Positions 1-10,645 of a DNA stretch of 64,000 nt are shown in pieces. A program made the translations under genes and the position numbers. Each line of letters begins with the position of its first letter. The first letter of the stretch is position 1. Origin of the DNA: Pseudomonadota bacterium (GTDB taxonomy: Bacteria > Pseudomonadota > Gammaproteobacteria > Burkholderiales > Burkholderiaceae_C); NCBI GenBank assembly GCA_020161065.1, contig JAIUPH010000028.1, positions 62,001 to 126,000 of the forward strand, given 5' to 3'. A model generated the notes under the pieces. That model saw only the letters and a program-made list of their open reading frames with translations. It had not been told where the DNA came from and searched no databases.

Positions 1-76
1 CGCAGAACACCAGCCAACCGGTCAGCAGGCGCGGGCCGATGGCCGCCGGGGCGGGAGGGTGCCTTGGCGCAGACAT
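1..76 (-). CDS. possible N-terminus of a divergent protein, cut by the window edge
   Basis: An ATG at position 76 on the minus strand opens a frame that runs off the left end without a stop. The 25 visible residues start MSAPRHPPAPAAIGPRLLTG and then become hydrophobic, as at the start of a membrane protein. It would be divergent from the acyl-CoA synthetase at 166. No clear ribosome binding site is visible, and 25 codons in GC-rich DNA are weak evidence, so this is only a candidate. Positions 77-165 would be the shared upstream region; I see no strong promoter hexamers there. Confidence 0.3.
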   Translation of the reverse strand, partial: MSAPRHPPAPAAIGPRLLTGWLVFC

Positions 77-165
77 GGGCGCGATGATGCCGCGCGTCAG
101 CCTGTGCAAGGTCGGCGTGGCTAAGATGACCCGACCACCGCCGTCCCTGCAGGAGAGCCACCGCG

Positions 166-1815
166 ATGAGCATCTACGACCAGCACCTGGACCCGAACGC
201 CGCCAACCACGTGGCGCTGTCGCCCGTCAGCTTCGTCGAGCGCAGCGCCGAAGTGTTCGGCGACCTGCCGGCCGTGGTGCACGGCGCGCGGCGCTACACC
301 TGGGCCCAGGTGCGCGAGCGCTCGGCGCGGCTGGCCGCGGCCTTGCGCGCCCTCGGCGTCGGCCGCGGCCAAACGGTCAGCGTGATGCTGCCCAACACGC
401 CGGAGATGGTGGAAGCGCACTACGCGGTGCCGGCGCTGGGCGCCGTGCTGAACACGCTGAACACGCGGCTCGACGCGCCGCTGCTGGCCTGGCAGATGAA
501 CCACTGCGAGGCCGCGGTGCTGATCACCGACACCGAGTTCGCCGCGCTGATGAAGCCGGCCCTGCAGGCCTTGCGCACGGAGCATGGCCGCGAGCCGGTG
601 GTGATCGACGTCTGCGACAGCGAATACGCCGGCCCCGGCGAACGCCTGGGCACCCACGAATACGAGGCGCTGCTGGCCGCGCACGCGCCGCTGGAAAAGC
701 TGGAAGGCCCGGCCGACGAGTGGGACGCCATCGCCGTCAGCTACACCAGCGGCACCACCGGCGACCCCAAGGGCGTGGTCACGCACCACCGCGGCGCCTA
801 CCTCAACGCCGTGTGCAACGCCGCCACCTGGACGATGCCGCACTTCCCGAAGTACCTGTGGACGCTGCCGATGTTCCACTGCAACGGCTGGTGCTTCCCA
901 TGGACGGTGGCGATGCTGGGCGGCACCCACGTCTGCCTGCGCCGGGTGGAGGGCAAGGCCATCCTCGACGCCATGCGCGAGCACGGCGTCGACCACTACT
1001 GCGCCGCGCCCATCGTGCACAACCTGCTGATCAACGCGCCGGCCGAGCAGCGCGAGGGCATTACGCAGAAAGTGCGCGGCATGGTGGCCGGCGCGGCGCC
1101 GCCGGCGTCGATGATCGAAGGCATGGCCAAGCTCGGCATCGATATCACCCACGTCTACGGCCTGACCGAGGTCTACGGCCCCGCGTCCGTCGCCGTCAAG
1201 CGCGACGCCTGGGCGCAGCAAAGCCTGTCGGAGCAGACGCGCCTGAACGGCCGCCAGGGCGTGCGCTACATGCTGCAGGAAGGCATGACGGTGCTCGACC
1301 CCGAGACGCTGCAGCCGACGCCGGCCGACGGCCAGACCATGGGCGAGATCATGTTCCGCGGCAACATCGTGATGAAGGGCTACCTGAAGAACCCGCAGTC
1401 CACCGCCAAGGCCTTCGAAGGCGGCTGGTTCCACACCGGCGACCTGGGCGTGATGGAGGCCGACCGCTACGTGAAAATCAAGGACCGCAGCAAGGACGTG
1501 ATCATCAGCGGTGGCGAGAACATCAGCTCGATCGAGGTCGAGGACGCGCTGTACCGCCACCCCGCGGTGCTGGCCTGCGCCGTGGTCGCGCGGCCCGACC
1601 CCAAGTGGGGCGAGACGCCGGTGGCCTACGTCGAGACCAAGGCCGACGCCACGGTGACGGCGGCCGAGCTCATCGCGCACTGCAAGTCGCTGCTGGCCGG
1701 CTACAAGGTGCCCAAGGAGATCCGCTTCGAGCCGATCCCGAAGACCAGCACCGGCAAGATCCAGAAGTTCGAACTGCGCAACCGCGCGCGCTCGACCGGC
1801 GCGATCGACGTCTGA
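166..1815 (+). CDS. acyl-CoA synthetase (AMP-forming), medium/long-chain type
   Basis: This 549-residue protein is an ANL-superfamily acyl-CoA synthetase. It activates a fatty or aryl acid to the acyl-adenylate and then to the CoA thioester. The AMP-binding signature SYTSGTTGDPKG starts at residue 192. The acceptor-loop region HTGDLG lies near residue 425, and the C-terminal subdomain carries PKTSTGKIQKFELR with the adenylation Lys near 531. Length is normal for FadD/AlkK-like enzymes of about 540-550 residues. The start follows a GGAGA ribosome binding site (CAGGAGAGCC). It stands alone and converges on the isocitrate dehydrogenase gene. Chain-length preference cannot be read from the sequence. 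Confidence 0.93.
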   Translation: MSIYDQHLDPNAANHVALSPVSFVERSAEVFGDLPAVVHGARRYTWAQVRERSARLAAALRALGVGRGQTVSVMLPNTPEMVEAHYAVPALGAVLNTLNTRLDAPLLAWQMNHCEAAVLITDTEFAALMKPALQALRTEHGREPVVIDVCDSEYAGPGERLGTHEYEALLAAHAPLEKLEGPADEWDAIAVSYTSGTTGDPKGVVTHHRGAYLNAVCNAATWTMPHFPKYLWTLPMFHCNGWCFPWTVAMLGGTHVCLRRVEGKAILDAMREHGVDHYCAAPIVHNLLINAPAEQREGITQKVRGMVAGAAPPASMIEGMAKLGIDITHVYGLTEVYGPASVAVKRDAWAQQSLSEQTRLNGRQGVRYMLQEGMTVLDPETLQPTPADGQTMGEIMFRGNIVMKGYLKNPQSTAKAFEGGWFHTGDLGVMEADRYVKIKDRSKDVIISGGENISSIEVEDALYRHPAVLACAVVARPDPKWGETPVAYVETKADATVTAAELIAHCKSLLAGYKVPKEIRFEPIPKTSTGKIQKFELRNRARSTGAIDV

Positions 1816-1818
1816 ACG

Positions 1819-1839
1819 CCGGCGCCGGTCAGGCGCCGG
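1819..1839. terminator. terminator-like hairpin between convergent genes
   Basis: A perfect 8-bp inverted repeat CCGGCGCC/GGCGCCGG with a 5-base loop lies 3 bases after the acyl-CoA synthetase stop and 23 bases beyond the stop of the convergent isocitrate dehydrogenase. There is no T-run, so it is at best a GC-rich, possibly bidirectional, end signal. The position between two convergent stops supports that reading. Confidence 0.5.
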
Positions 1840-1845
1840 GTCGGA

Positions 1846-1862
1846 CGTTGATCACGCGTTGA

Positions 1863-1867
<5 letters not shown>
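1846..1867. repeat. 11-bp exact tandem duplication over the icd stop codon
   Basis: CGTTGATCACG occurs twice head to tail at 1846-1856 and 1857-1867. The second copy contains the stop codon of the minus-strand isocitrate dehydrogenase (1863-1865). It looks like a small local duplication at a gene end. Confidence 0.6.
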
Positions 1868-4100
<2,233 letters not shown>

Positions 4101-4149
4101 GGCGGGGGTGTCTCCTGATGGGATCGGGCGATTTTCGTGACCGGGCGAA

Positions 4150-4168
4150 GGGGTGAGCATTTCACCCC
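4150..4168. promoter_or_regulatory. perfect inverted repeat in the icd upstream region
   Basis: GGGGTGA and TCACCCC form a perfect 7-bp inverted repeat around a 5-base centre, about 50 bases upstream of the isocitrate dehydrogenase start. It could be an operator or a leader hairpin. No confident sigma-70 promoter could be assigned in this 187-base gap. Confidence 0.4.
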
Positions 4169-4211
4169 AAGTTGACGACAGGCTAACGGCGATTGGATCA
4201 CTCGTGGCGCT

Positions 4212-4237
4212 GGCGGTCGGCGCCGGCGGTCGGCGCC
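4212..4237. repeat. 13-bp exact tandem duplication
   Basis: GGCGGTCGGCGCC is repeated perfectly at 4212-4224 and 4225-4237 in the gap between the SDR stop and the isocitrate dehydrogenase start. Each unit contains the palindrome GGCGCC, so the transcript could also fold. Function unknown. Confidence 0.55.
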
Positions 4238-4287
4238 GCGGCGCTTTTGCCACCGCCGGGCACGGCGGCCGGACCCGTCGAGCCCTT

Positions 4288-5088
4288 TCAGGCGGCCGAG
4301 ATCCCGCCGTTGACGCTGACCGCCTGTCCGGTGACGTAGGCAGCCTGCGGGCCGGCCAGGAACACCGCCATGCGCGCCACGTCGGCCGGCGCGGGCAGGC
4401 CCAGGCGGGCGCGGCGGGTCGCCTTCTCGAAGATCTTGCGGCTGAAGTCGGAGGCCATCACGCGGTCGTGCGCCTGGGTGTCGAGCACCAGCGACGGCGT
4501 CACGCAGTTCACCCGCACGCGGTGGCGGCCGAGCTCCAGCGCCAGCGTGCGCACGAACATCACGCTGGCCGCCTTCATCGCGCCGATGATCGATTCGCCC
4601 GGCGTCGCCAGCTTGCCGGCGTCGGAGGCGATCACGACGATCGAACCGGCGTTGCGCGCCACCATCGCCGGCGCGACCACGCGCATGCAGTGCAGCAGGC
4701 TGGCGAAGTGGCCGTCGATCAGCGCGCGGTAGTGCGCCGGGTCGATCTCCACGAAGGGCCGCGGCGAGACCTCGGCGCCGCAGGCGTGCACGAAGACGTC
4801 GATGCGGCCGTGCGCCTGCAGCGCGGCGCGGCAGACCGCTTCGGCCGCGGCGGGGTCGGTCAGGTCGCCGGGCAGGAAGCGCACCTCGGGCGCCTCGGCC
4901 GCGGGCCCTGCCAGCGCCCGCACGCGGGCCGCGGCGCGCTCGCCGGCTTGCGCGTTGCGGCCGTTGATGAAGACGGCGCGCGCGCCGCCGGCCGCGAACT
5001 GCTGCGCGGCGGCCAGCCCGATGCCGCTGGTGGCGGCGGTCAGCAGCACCACCTGGTCGGCGAAAGGCGCGGCGTCGTCCGGGCTCAT
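4288..5088 (-). CDS. SDR-family protein lacking the catalytic tyrosine, last gene of the selenoprotein operon
   Basis: This 266-residue short-chain dehydrogenase/reductase fold protein has the NAD(P)-binding TAATSGIG near residue 18 and a C-terminal GYxTGQ-like end (YVTGQAVSVNGG). In the active-site region the usual Tyr-x-x-x-Lys reads I-G-A-M-K, so the Lys is kept but the Tyr is Ile. The reductase chemistry may therefore be lost or altered. The chosen ATG gives a normal length. An upstream GTG at 5100 overlaps the gntR stop as GTGA and may be the true coupled start. It is last in the minus-strand operon after gntR. Its substrate is unknown. Confidence 0.82.
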   Translation of the reverse strand: MSPDDAAPFADQVVLLTAATSGIGLAAAQQFAAGGARAVFINGRNAQAGERAAARVRALAGPAAEAPEVRFLPGDLTDPAAAEAVCRAALQAHGRIDVFVHACGAEVSPRPFVEIDPAHYRALIDGHFASLLHCMRVVAPAMVARNAGSIVVIASDAGKLATPGESIIGAMKAASVMFVRTLALELGRHRVRVNCVTPSLVLDTQAHDRVMASDFSRKIFEKATRRARLGLPAPADVARMAVFLAGPQAAYVTGQAVSVNGGISAA

Positions 5089-5096
5089 GCTCGGCG

Positions 5097-5840
5097 TCAC
5101 CGCGGGCCGCGGCTCTCCAGCTTGGACAGGTAGTGGCGGTGCGTGCCGCGCAGGAAGCGCGCCATCTCGGCGATCGCGGCGTCGGCGTCGCGGCGGCGCA
5201 GGTGCGCGATGAAGCGCTTGCGCGAGGCGTAGACCTCGTTGCCGGTGGGCGGCCCCAGCGTCTCCATGAAGTTGTGCATCACCGCGATCAGGCCGTTCAT
5301 GATGGCCACGAAGACCGGGTTGCCGGTCTGCGCCGCCAGCAGCTTGTGGAACTCCATGTTGATGCGCGAGCGCGCGGCCAGGTCGCCGGCGTCGCTGGCC
5401 TGGCGCGAGGCTTTCACGTTGTCTTCCAGCGCCTGCAGCGCCGCTTCGTCCAGCCGCTCGCAGGCCAGGCGGACGACGTTCTCGGTGATCAGCAGCCGCG
5501 CCTCGGTCAGCTGCGCCGGCGTGACGCTGCCGAGCTGGAACATGTCCTGCAGCGCGGTGGAGACGAGCTGCCCGTCGGGCGCCACCACGCAGGCGCCGCC
5601 GGCCGTGCCCTTCATCGAGCGCAGCACGCCGGCCATCTCCAGGCCGCGCAGCGCCTCGCGCACGGTGTTGCGGCTGACGCCGAGCTTGAGCGCCAGGTCG
5701 CGCTCCGACGGCAGCCGGTCGCCGGCGCGAAGCTGGCCGTGGATCACGCGGCGGCGGATCTGCGCCGACACCTCCTCGAAGGCGCGCGTGGTCTGGATGC
5801 GTTCGAAGCCGGGTTCGTGGTCCGCGGGGCTGGTGCTCAT
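5097..5840 (-). CDS. GntR-family transcriptional regulator, FadR/FCD type
   Basis: This 247-residue regulator has an N-terminal GntR winged helix (ERDLALKLGVSRNTVREALR, about residues 46-65) and an all-helical FCD ligand-binding domain after about residue 95. Such proteins usually repress nearby catabolic genes and release DNA when an organic acid or acyl-CoA binds. Its ATG overlaps the selB stop by 4 bases (ATGA, 5840-5837), and its stop overlaps a possible GTG start of the SDR. A plausible target is the TGGTTGGACCA palindrome at 12040-12050 at the head of the operon, but this link is inference. The ligand is unknown. Confidence 0.9.
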   Translation of the reverse strand: MSTSPADHEPGFERIQTTRAFEEVSAQIRRRVIHGQLRAGDRLPSERDLALKLGVSRNTVREALRGLEMAGVLRSMKGTAGGACVVAPDGQLVSTALQDMFQLGSVTPAQLTEARLLITENVVRLACERLDEAALQALEDNVKASRQASDAGDLAARSRINMEFHKLLAAQTGNPVFVAIMNGLIAVMHNFMETLGPPTGNEVYASRKRFIAHLRRRDADAAIAEMARFLRGTHRHYLSKLESRGPR

Positions 5841-7849
5841 CGGGGGGCCTGTGCGTCGGCAAAACGATGCCGGTGGCGCCAATTGTGGCGATGCCGCGGC
5901 GGCGCCGGCGGCAGCCGCGCCAGCGCCTCGTCGGCCTGCGCCGACAGGCCGCGCAAATCGCCGCGGCGCACGGTCACGCGCTGGCGGTCCAGGCACTCCA
6001 GCCATTCGATCGCCAGGCCGCGCCCGGTGCCCAACGCATCACGAAACTGCGCGGCCGAGAAGCAGCCGTCGGCCTGGCCGCCGGCCACGCGCTGCGCCAC
6101 CTGGGCCACCGGCAGCGCCGCGCTGCGCAGCGCAAAGCGGTCGGCCGCCAGCCGCAGCACCGCGCCGCCGGCCACCTGGGCCTGCAGCAGCGCCTGGATG
6201 CGCGCCGGCGGCAGGTCCAGCCGCTGCGCCAGCTCGGCCACGCGCGGCGCCGCGGGGCCCAGCTGCTCCAGCTTGCGCCGCAGCCGCGCCCAGGCGGCGC
6301 CGTCGTCGCCCAGCAGCCGCGCCGCATGCGCCGGCAGGTGCAGCAGGCCGGCCTTGCGGCAGGCCAGGCCGCGGCGCAGCGCCTGCTCGACGACGGCCGC
6401 GAACACCGCCGGCGGCAGCCGCGCCGGCAGCGCCGCGGCCACGGCGGCCGGCGTCTCGCCGGCGCGCTCGGGGTGCGCGCGGTGGCCGTGCGCCAGCGCG
6501 GCGGCCAGGCTGCCGAGCGCTTCGTCCAGGCGCTCGGGCGCGACGGCATAACCTTGATGATGAACGCCATCGGCGGCGGCGTCGATCGCCACCAGCCCGG
6601 CGGCCGCCATCACCTCGTCCAGCGCCTGGCGGTGCAGCCGGCACAGCCGTCCGAACCAGGCCAGGTCGACGAAGCCCGGCGCCTGCCGGGCCAGGGCGGC
6701 CAGCACCTCGTGGTCGGCGCCGGCCTGCAGCGCCTGCAGCCGCGCGGCGTGCGCGGCGCCGCGGCGCGAGACGGTGCCGACCGTGGGGTCCAGCACCACG
6801 CCGCCGGCGGCGATGCGCGCACCCGCCGCGTCGCGCAGCAGCAGGCGGTCGCCGCGCCAGGCCGGCAGCTCGGCGCGCAGGCGCAGCGTGGCGCAGGCCG
6901 CGCTGCCGGGGAGCAGTTCGCGCGCCGGCGTCAGCAGCACGCGGGCGTCGATCGACGAGGCCGCGAGGTGCAGCACCAGCGTCTGCTCGTGGCGCAGCGG
7001 CGGCGCGCCGGCGGGCACGCTCAAGCGCACGTCGAGCGTGCGCGCCGGCGCGTGCAGGGCAGGGGCGACCAGCCAGTCGCCGCGCTGCAGCCGCGTGCGC
7101 TCGATGCCCGCCAGGTTGACGGCGCAGCGGCTGCCGGCGTCGACCGCGGGCAGGGTTTCGTCGTGCACCTGCAGCCGGCGCACGCGCGCGGCCAGGCCCG
7201 AAGGCGAGACCCGCAGTTCGTCGCCGACGGCCAGCCGCCCTTCGACCAGCGTGCCGGTGACCACCGTGCCGGCGCCGGCGACGCTGAAGACGCGGTCGAC
7301 CGCGAGCCTGGCGGCGCCGGCGCGGCCCGGTGCGGCGGGCGTGCGCCGCGCCTCGGCCTGCAGGTGCGCGGCCAGCGCCGCCAGCCCAACGCCGCTGGGC
7401 GCGCAGACGCGGAACACCGGCGCACCGCGCAGCTCGCCGGCGGCCAGCAGCAAGCGGGCCTCGGCGGCGGCTGCAGCTGCGCGGCGCGCGTCGACGCGGT
7501 CGATCTTGGTCACGACGATGGCGGCGCGCTTCAGGCCCAGCAGGTCCAGCGCGGCGGCGTGCTCGCGCGTCTGCGGCATCACGCCGTCGTCGGCGGCCAC
7601 CACCAGCAGCGCCAGGTCCACGTGGGCCAGGCCGCTGAGCATGTTGCGCAGGTAGCGCTGGTGGCCCGGCACGTCGACGAAGCTGATCGGCTGCCGGCCG
7701 TCGCCCTCGGCGCGCAGCGCCGCGAAGCCGAGGTCGATCGACAGCCCGCGCGCCTGCTCCTCGGCCAGGCGGTCGGTGTCGACGCCGGTCAGCGCGCGCA
7801 CCAGCGCGGTCTTGCCGTGGTCGACGTGGCCGGCGGTGGCGACGATCAT
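5837..7849 (-). CDS. selB: selenocysteine-specific translation elongation factor SelB
   Basis: SelB is the EF-Tu-like GTPase that brings selenocysteyl-tRNA to in-frame UGA codons by binding a SECIS hairpin in the mRNA. The 670-residue protein opens with the P-loop [20 protein letters not shown], then [10 protein letters not shown], the [13 protein letters not shown]3 region and the TKID G4 motif. EF-Tu-like beta domains follow, then a long C-terminal winged-helix array for SECIS binding. It is somewhat longer than E. coli SelB (614). Both ends overlap their neighbours by 4 bases, so it is co-translated with the acyl-CoA ligase and gntR, two cistrons after the UGSC selenoprotein. No selA, selD or tRNA-Sec gene is in the window. 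Confidence 0.95.
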   Translation of the reverse strand: MIVATAGHVDHGKTALVRALTGVDTDRLAEEQARGLSIDLGFAALRAEGDGRQPISFVDVPGHQRYLRNMLSGLAHVDLALLVVAADDGVMPQTREHAAALDLLGLKRAAIVVTKIDRVDARRAAAAAAEARLLLAAGELRGAPVFRVCAPSGVGLAALAAHLQAEARRTPAAPGRAGAARLAVDRVFSVAGAGTVVTGTLVEGRLAVGDELRVSPSGLAARVRRLQVHDETLPAVDAGSRCAVNLAGIERTRLQRGDWLVAPALHAPARTLDVRLSVPAGAPPLRHEQTLVLHLAASSIDARVLLTPARELLPGSAACATLRLRAELPAWRGDRLLLRDAAGARIAAGGVVLDPTVGTVSRRGAAHAARLQALQAGADHEVLAALARQAPGFVDLAWFGRLCRLHRQALDEVMAAAGLVAIDAAADGVHHQGYAVAPERLDEALGSLAAALAHGHRAHPERAGETPAAVAAALPARLPPAVFAAVVEQALRRGLACRKAGLLHLPAHAARLLGDDGAAWARLRRKLEQLGPAAPRVAELAQRLDLPPARIQALLQAQVAGGAVLRLAADRFALRSAALPVAQVAQRVAGGQADGCFSAAQFRDALGTGRGLAIEWLECLDRQRVTVRRGDLRGLSAQADEALARLPPAPPRHRHNWRHRHRFADAQAPR

Positions 7850-9999
7850 GGCCGGTCCGGCTCCGGCCGCGCCAGGCGGACCAGCGCGTCGAGCGCCAGC
7901 ACGTCGCCGCGGGTGGTCAGCGCGAGCGGGTTGACGTCGATCTCGGCCACCTGCTCGCGCCAATCCCAGGCCAGCGCCGCGATGCGCGCGACCGCGGCCG
8001 CCAGCACCGCCTTGCGCTCGTCGTCGAGCAGCGCGACGCGGCGGTCCTGCAGCTCGGCGATGGCGGCGCGGCAATCGGCCTCGGTCACCGGCAGCAATCG
8101 CATCGCGACGTCGGGGCGCGACTCCACCTGCGCGCCGCCGATGCCCACCACCAGCACCGGGCCGAACTGCGGGTCGCGATAGGCGCCGGCCAGCAGCTCC
8201 AGCTCGATGGCGACCATCGGCGAGAGCAGCACGCCGTCGATGCGCGCCGCCGGCGCGTGGCGGCGCACGCGGTCCATCATCGCGGCCCAGGCTTGCGTGA
8301 CGGCCTGCGGCGAGTCCAGGCCGAGCGCGACGCCGCCCGCCTTGGCCTTGTGCGGCAGGTCGGCCGAGAGCACCTTCATCGCCACCGGCAGCCCCAGCTC
8401 GGCGGCGGCGCGGCCGGCGGCGGCGGCATCGGCCGCGTGACGCTCGGGCAGCAGCGCCACGCCGTAGGCGGCCAGCAGCTGCTTGCCTTGCGCCTCGTCC
8501 AGCACGCCGGCATAACCCGGCAGCAAAGCGGCTGCGCGCCGGGCAGCGCCGGGCGGCGCGGCCACCGGCGCCGCATCGCCGGCGGCGGCGTGTTGCCGCA
8601 CGTCGCGCAGCGCGGCCAGCGCGCGCGCGCAAGCCGCGGGGTCGTCGAAGCAGGGCACGTCGGCGCTGTCGTGCAGCCGCGCCACAGCGGCCGCGTTCTC
8701 GTGGCCGGCGTACCAGACGGCGAGCAGCGGCTTGGGCAGCTGCTCGGCGGCCTGCGCCATCAGCGTGGCCACGTTCAGCGCCGGGCCGGGGAAGCGCGCG
8801 GCGTTGGGAAAGACGAGGGCGTCGACGCGCTCGTCTTCGGCCACGATCTGCAGGATGTCGGCCAGCGTCTCCTCGCTGCGCTGGATGGCGGCGGTGGTGT
8901 CCACCGGGTTCAGCGTGGAGCCCAACTTCAGCGGCAGCGCGGCCAGCTTGGCCTGCGTGGCGGCCGACAGCTCGGGCAGCGTGAAGCCTTCGGCCGCGAA
9001 GTGGTCGGCCATGATCGCGCCCAGCCCGCCGGAGATGGAGACGACGCCGATGCCGCGCGGCGGCCGCGGCGCGCGCGCGCCGGCCTTCAGCAGCAGCATC
9101 GGCACCTCGATCAAGTCGTCGAGGTGCTGCGCCTCGATCACGCCGAGCTGGCGGAACAGCCCGCGGTACAGCGCCGGCTCGCCGGCCACCTTGGCGGTGT
9201 GGCTCAGGGCGGCGCGCGCGCCGAAGGCCGACTTGCCGACCTTGTAGACCACCACCGGCTTGCCGGCGGCCACCGCGCGCTGCAGCGAGCAGCGCAGCCG
9301 CGCGCCGTCGGCCACGCCTTCGAGGTAGATCGCGATGACCTCGGTCTTGGCGTCGGCGACCAGGAAGTCGACGTAGTCGGCCACCGAGACGTTGGTCTCG
9401 TTGCCGGCCGAGATCACGAAGCTGGTGCCGATGCGCCGGTCCATCGCGCGCGCCAGCAGGCTGTTGCCGATGGCGCCGCTTTGCGTGACGATGCTCAAGG
9501 CCCCCGGCAGCGGCCGCTGCTCGCCCAGCAGGCAGGGGAAGTAGCCGGCGAGCACGCGGTCCCACACATTGAGGTAACCCAGTCCGTTGGGCCCGCAGAT
9601 CGGCAGGCCATGGGCGGCCGCGGCCTGTTGCAGCTCGCGGCCGAGGCGTTCGCCTTCATCGTTGGCCAGCTCGGCGAAGCCGGCCGACAGCACCACCGCG
9701 GCGCGGATGCCGCGCTGGCCGGCCTGCGCCACCAGCGGCGGCACGGCGGCGGCGGGCAGGGCCAGCAGCAGCAGGTCGGCCGGCTGCGGCAGCGCGGCGA
9801 TGGAGGCCGCCGCGGGCAGCCCGCGCAGCGTGCCGCCGCCGGGGTGCACGAGGTCGATGCGGCCGCCGAAGCCCAGGCGCTGCAGGCTTTCGAGGATGGT
9901 CGAACCGCTCATCGTCGGCTGGGCGGAGGGTTCGCGCGACACGCCCAGCAGGGCAATCGAACGCGGGCGCAGCAGCGGGTCCAGCTCGGTGGGGTTCAT
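7846..9999 (-). CDS. acyl-CoA ligase, NDP-forming (acetyl-CoA synthetase superfamily)
   Basis: This 717-residue protein has the one-chain architecture of NDP-forming acyl-CoA synthetases: a CoA-binding Rossmann domain ([12 protein letters not shown] near residue 8), succinyl-CoA-ligase-like domains with [10 protein letters not shown] and [10 protein letters not shown], and a C-terminal ATP-grasp domain ([19 protein letters not shown]). It would interconvert an acyl-CoA and ADP/Pi with the free acid, CoA and ATP; the acid is unknown. ATG 9999 fits the family N-terminus. An in-frame ATG at 10044 lies in the loop of the hairpin at 10029-10069. The stop overlaps the selB ATG by 4 bases. Confidence 0.88.
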   Translation of the reverse strand: MNPTELDPLLRPRSIALLGVSREPSAQPTMSGSTILESLQRLGFGGRIDLVHPGGGTLRGLPAAASIAALPQPADLLLLALPAAAVPPLVAQAGQRGIRAAVVLSAGFAELANDEGERLGRELQQAAAAHGLPICGPNGLGYLNVWDRVLAGYFPCLLGEQRPLPGALSIVTQSGAIGNSLLARAMDRRIGTSFVISAGNETNVSVADYVDFLVADAKTEVIAIYLEGVADGARLRCSLQRAVAAGKPVVVYKVGKSAFGARAALSHTAKVAGEPALYRGLFRQLGVIEAQHLDDLIEVPMLLLKAGARAPRPPRGIGVVSISGGLGAIMADHFAAEGFTLPELSAATQAKLAALPLKLGSTLNPVDTTAAIQRSEETLADILQIVAEDERVDALVFPNAARFPGPALNVATLMAQAAEQLPKPLLAVWYAGHENAAAVARLHDSADVPCFDDPAACARALAALRDVRQHAAAGDAAPVAAPPGAARRAAALLPGYAGVLDEAQGKQLLAAYGVALLPERHAADAAAAGRAAAELGLPVAMKVLSADLPHKAKAGGVALGLDSPQAVTQAWAAMMDRVRRHAPAARIDGVLLSPMVAIELELLAGAYRDPQFGPVLVVGIGGAQVESRPDVAMRLLPVTEADCRAAIAELQDRRVALLDDERKAVLAAAVARIAALAWDWREQVAEIDVNPLALTTRGDVLALDALVRLARPEPDRP

Positions 10000-10028
10000 G
10001 CAGGGCCTGCGGAGGTGAATCGGGAAGG

Positions 10029-10069
10029 GCTCCGGCGCGGCCATCGGCCACTTGCGGCCGCGCCGGAGC
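10029..10069 (-). promoter_or_regulatory. 14-bp perfect hairpin between the selenoprotein and ligase genes
   Basis: GCTCCGGCGCGGCC (10029-10042) and its exact complement (10056-10069) flank a 13-base loop, starting 8 bases after the UGSC gene stop. No T-run follows on the minus strand. It could attenuate transcription, act as a processing or stability site, or hide the ligase leader, any of which would uncouple the selenoprotein from the downstream genes. Confidence 0.6.
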
Positions 10070-10077
10070 ACACGGGT

Positions 10078-10608
10078 TCAATCGGGCCTTTGCAGGAGCC
10101 GATCCAGCACCTCGGGCACGATGGTCGTGGCCAGGGCCTTGATCTGGTCTTCCGGCAAGTGGGACGTGGGATGCGGCACCACGATGGGTTTGAAGTTCAG
10201 CATCCCCGAGGTGTCGGCCTGGTAGTCCGCCTCACGCACGAATGCGGTCGTGATCACGGCTGCCGTCGGCACACCAGCCCTTTCGAGCCTTGCGGCGTCG
10301 AGCACACTGCTCAACGTACAACTGCCTCAGTCGGCCAGCGCGGTCACGACCACGTCGGCGCCCAGGGTCAGCTGCTCGATCATCTCGGGGAACGCCGGGC
10401 GCGAGAAGTAGGGCTTGCGGAGGTAGACCACCTCCTTCAGCGCGAAGCGCTGCTTGAGCTCCACTTCCATCTGCCGCAGCAGGCGCTGGGCGTTCCACTT
10501 GTTGTTGTCGAGCAGGCCGAGCACCAGACCGTCGAGCGTCGGAACCCGCCGGGCCAGGTCGAAGCTGGTCTTGACGACCTTGCCGACCGGCGTCAGCACA
10601 CGCAGCAC
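10078..10608 (-). CDS. UGSC-family selenoprotein with in-frame TGA as selenocysteine
   Basis: Two adjacent open stretches are one gene if the TGA at 10329-10327 is read as selenocysteine. The junction reads Ala-Asp-Sec-Gly-Ser-Cys-Thr, the hallmark of the UGSC family, and flanking sequence (ADVVVTALAD before, LDAARLERAGVPTAAVIT after) is continuous. From GTG 10608 the product is 176 residues, with Sec at 94 and Cys at 97, a Sec-x-x-Cys redox pair. GTG 10608 is preceded by a strong AAAGGAGGT six bases upstream. The ATG at 10626 would put that site inside the gene and give 182 residues. UGSC proteins are experimentally uncharacterised as far as I know. A SECIS-like hairpin follows the TGA, and selB lies downstream in the operon. 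Confidence 0.88.
10296..10316 (-). promoter_or_regulatory. bacterial SECIS-like hairpin
   Basis: Reading the minus strand, the stem CGTTGAGCA/TGCTCGACG forms 9 contiguous pairs (one G-U) around the loop GTG. It begins 10 bases after the TGA codon, and the first loop base, a G, is 20 bases downstream. A short stem, a G in the first two loop bases and a spacing of roughly 16-37 bases match what is known of bacterial SECIS elements. It lies wholly within the coding sequence, as SelB-dependent elements do. Confidence 0.75.
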
Positions 10609-10645
10609 ATCGGCACCTCCTTTCATCGGGGTTGAAGAAGACGGT

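Noticed and set aside
10078-10314. Separate 78-codon gene starting at TTG 10314
   Set aside because: Its supposed start lies inside the SECIS-like stem and it continues the preceding frame across the TGA, so it is better read as the second half of the selenoprotein.
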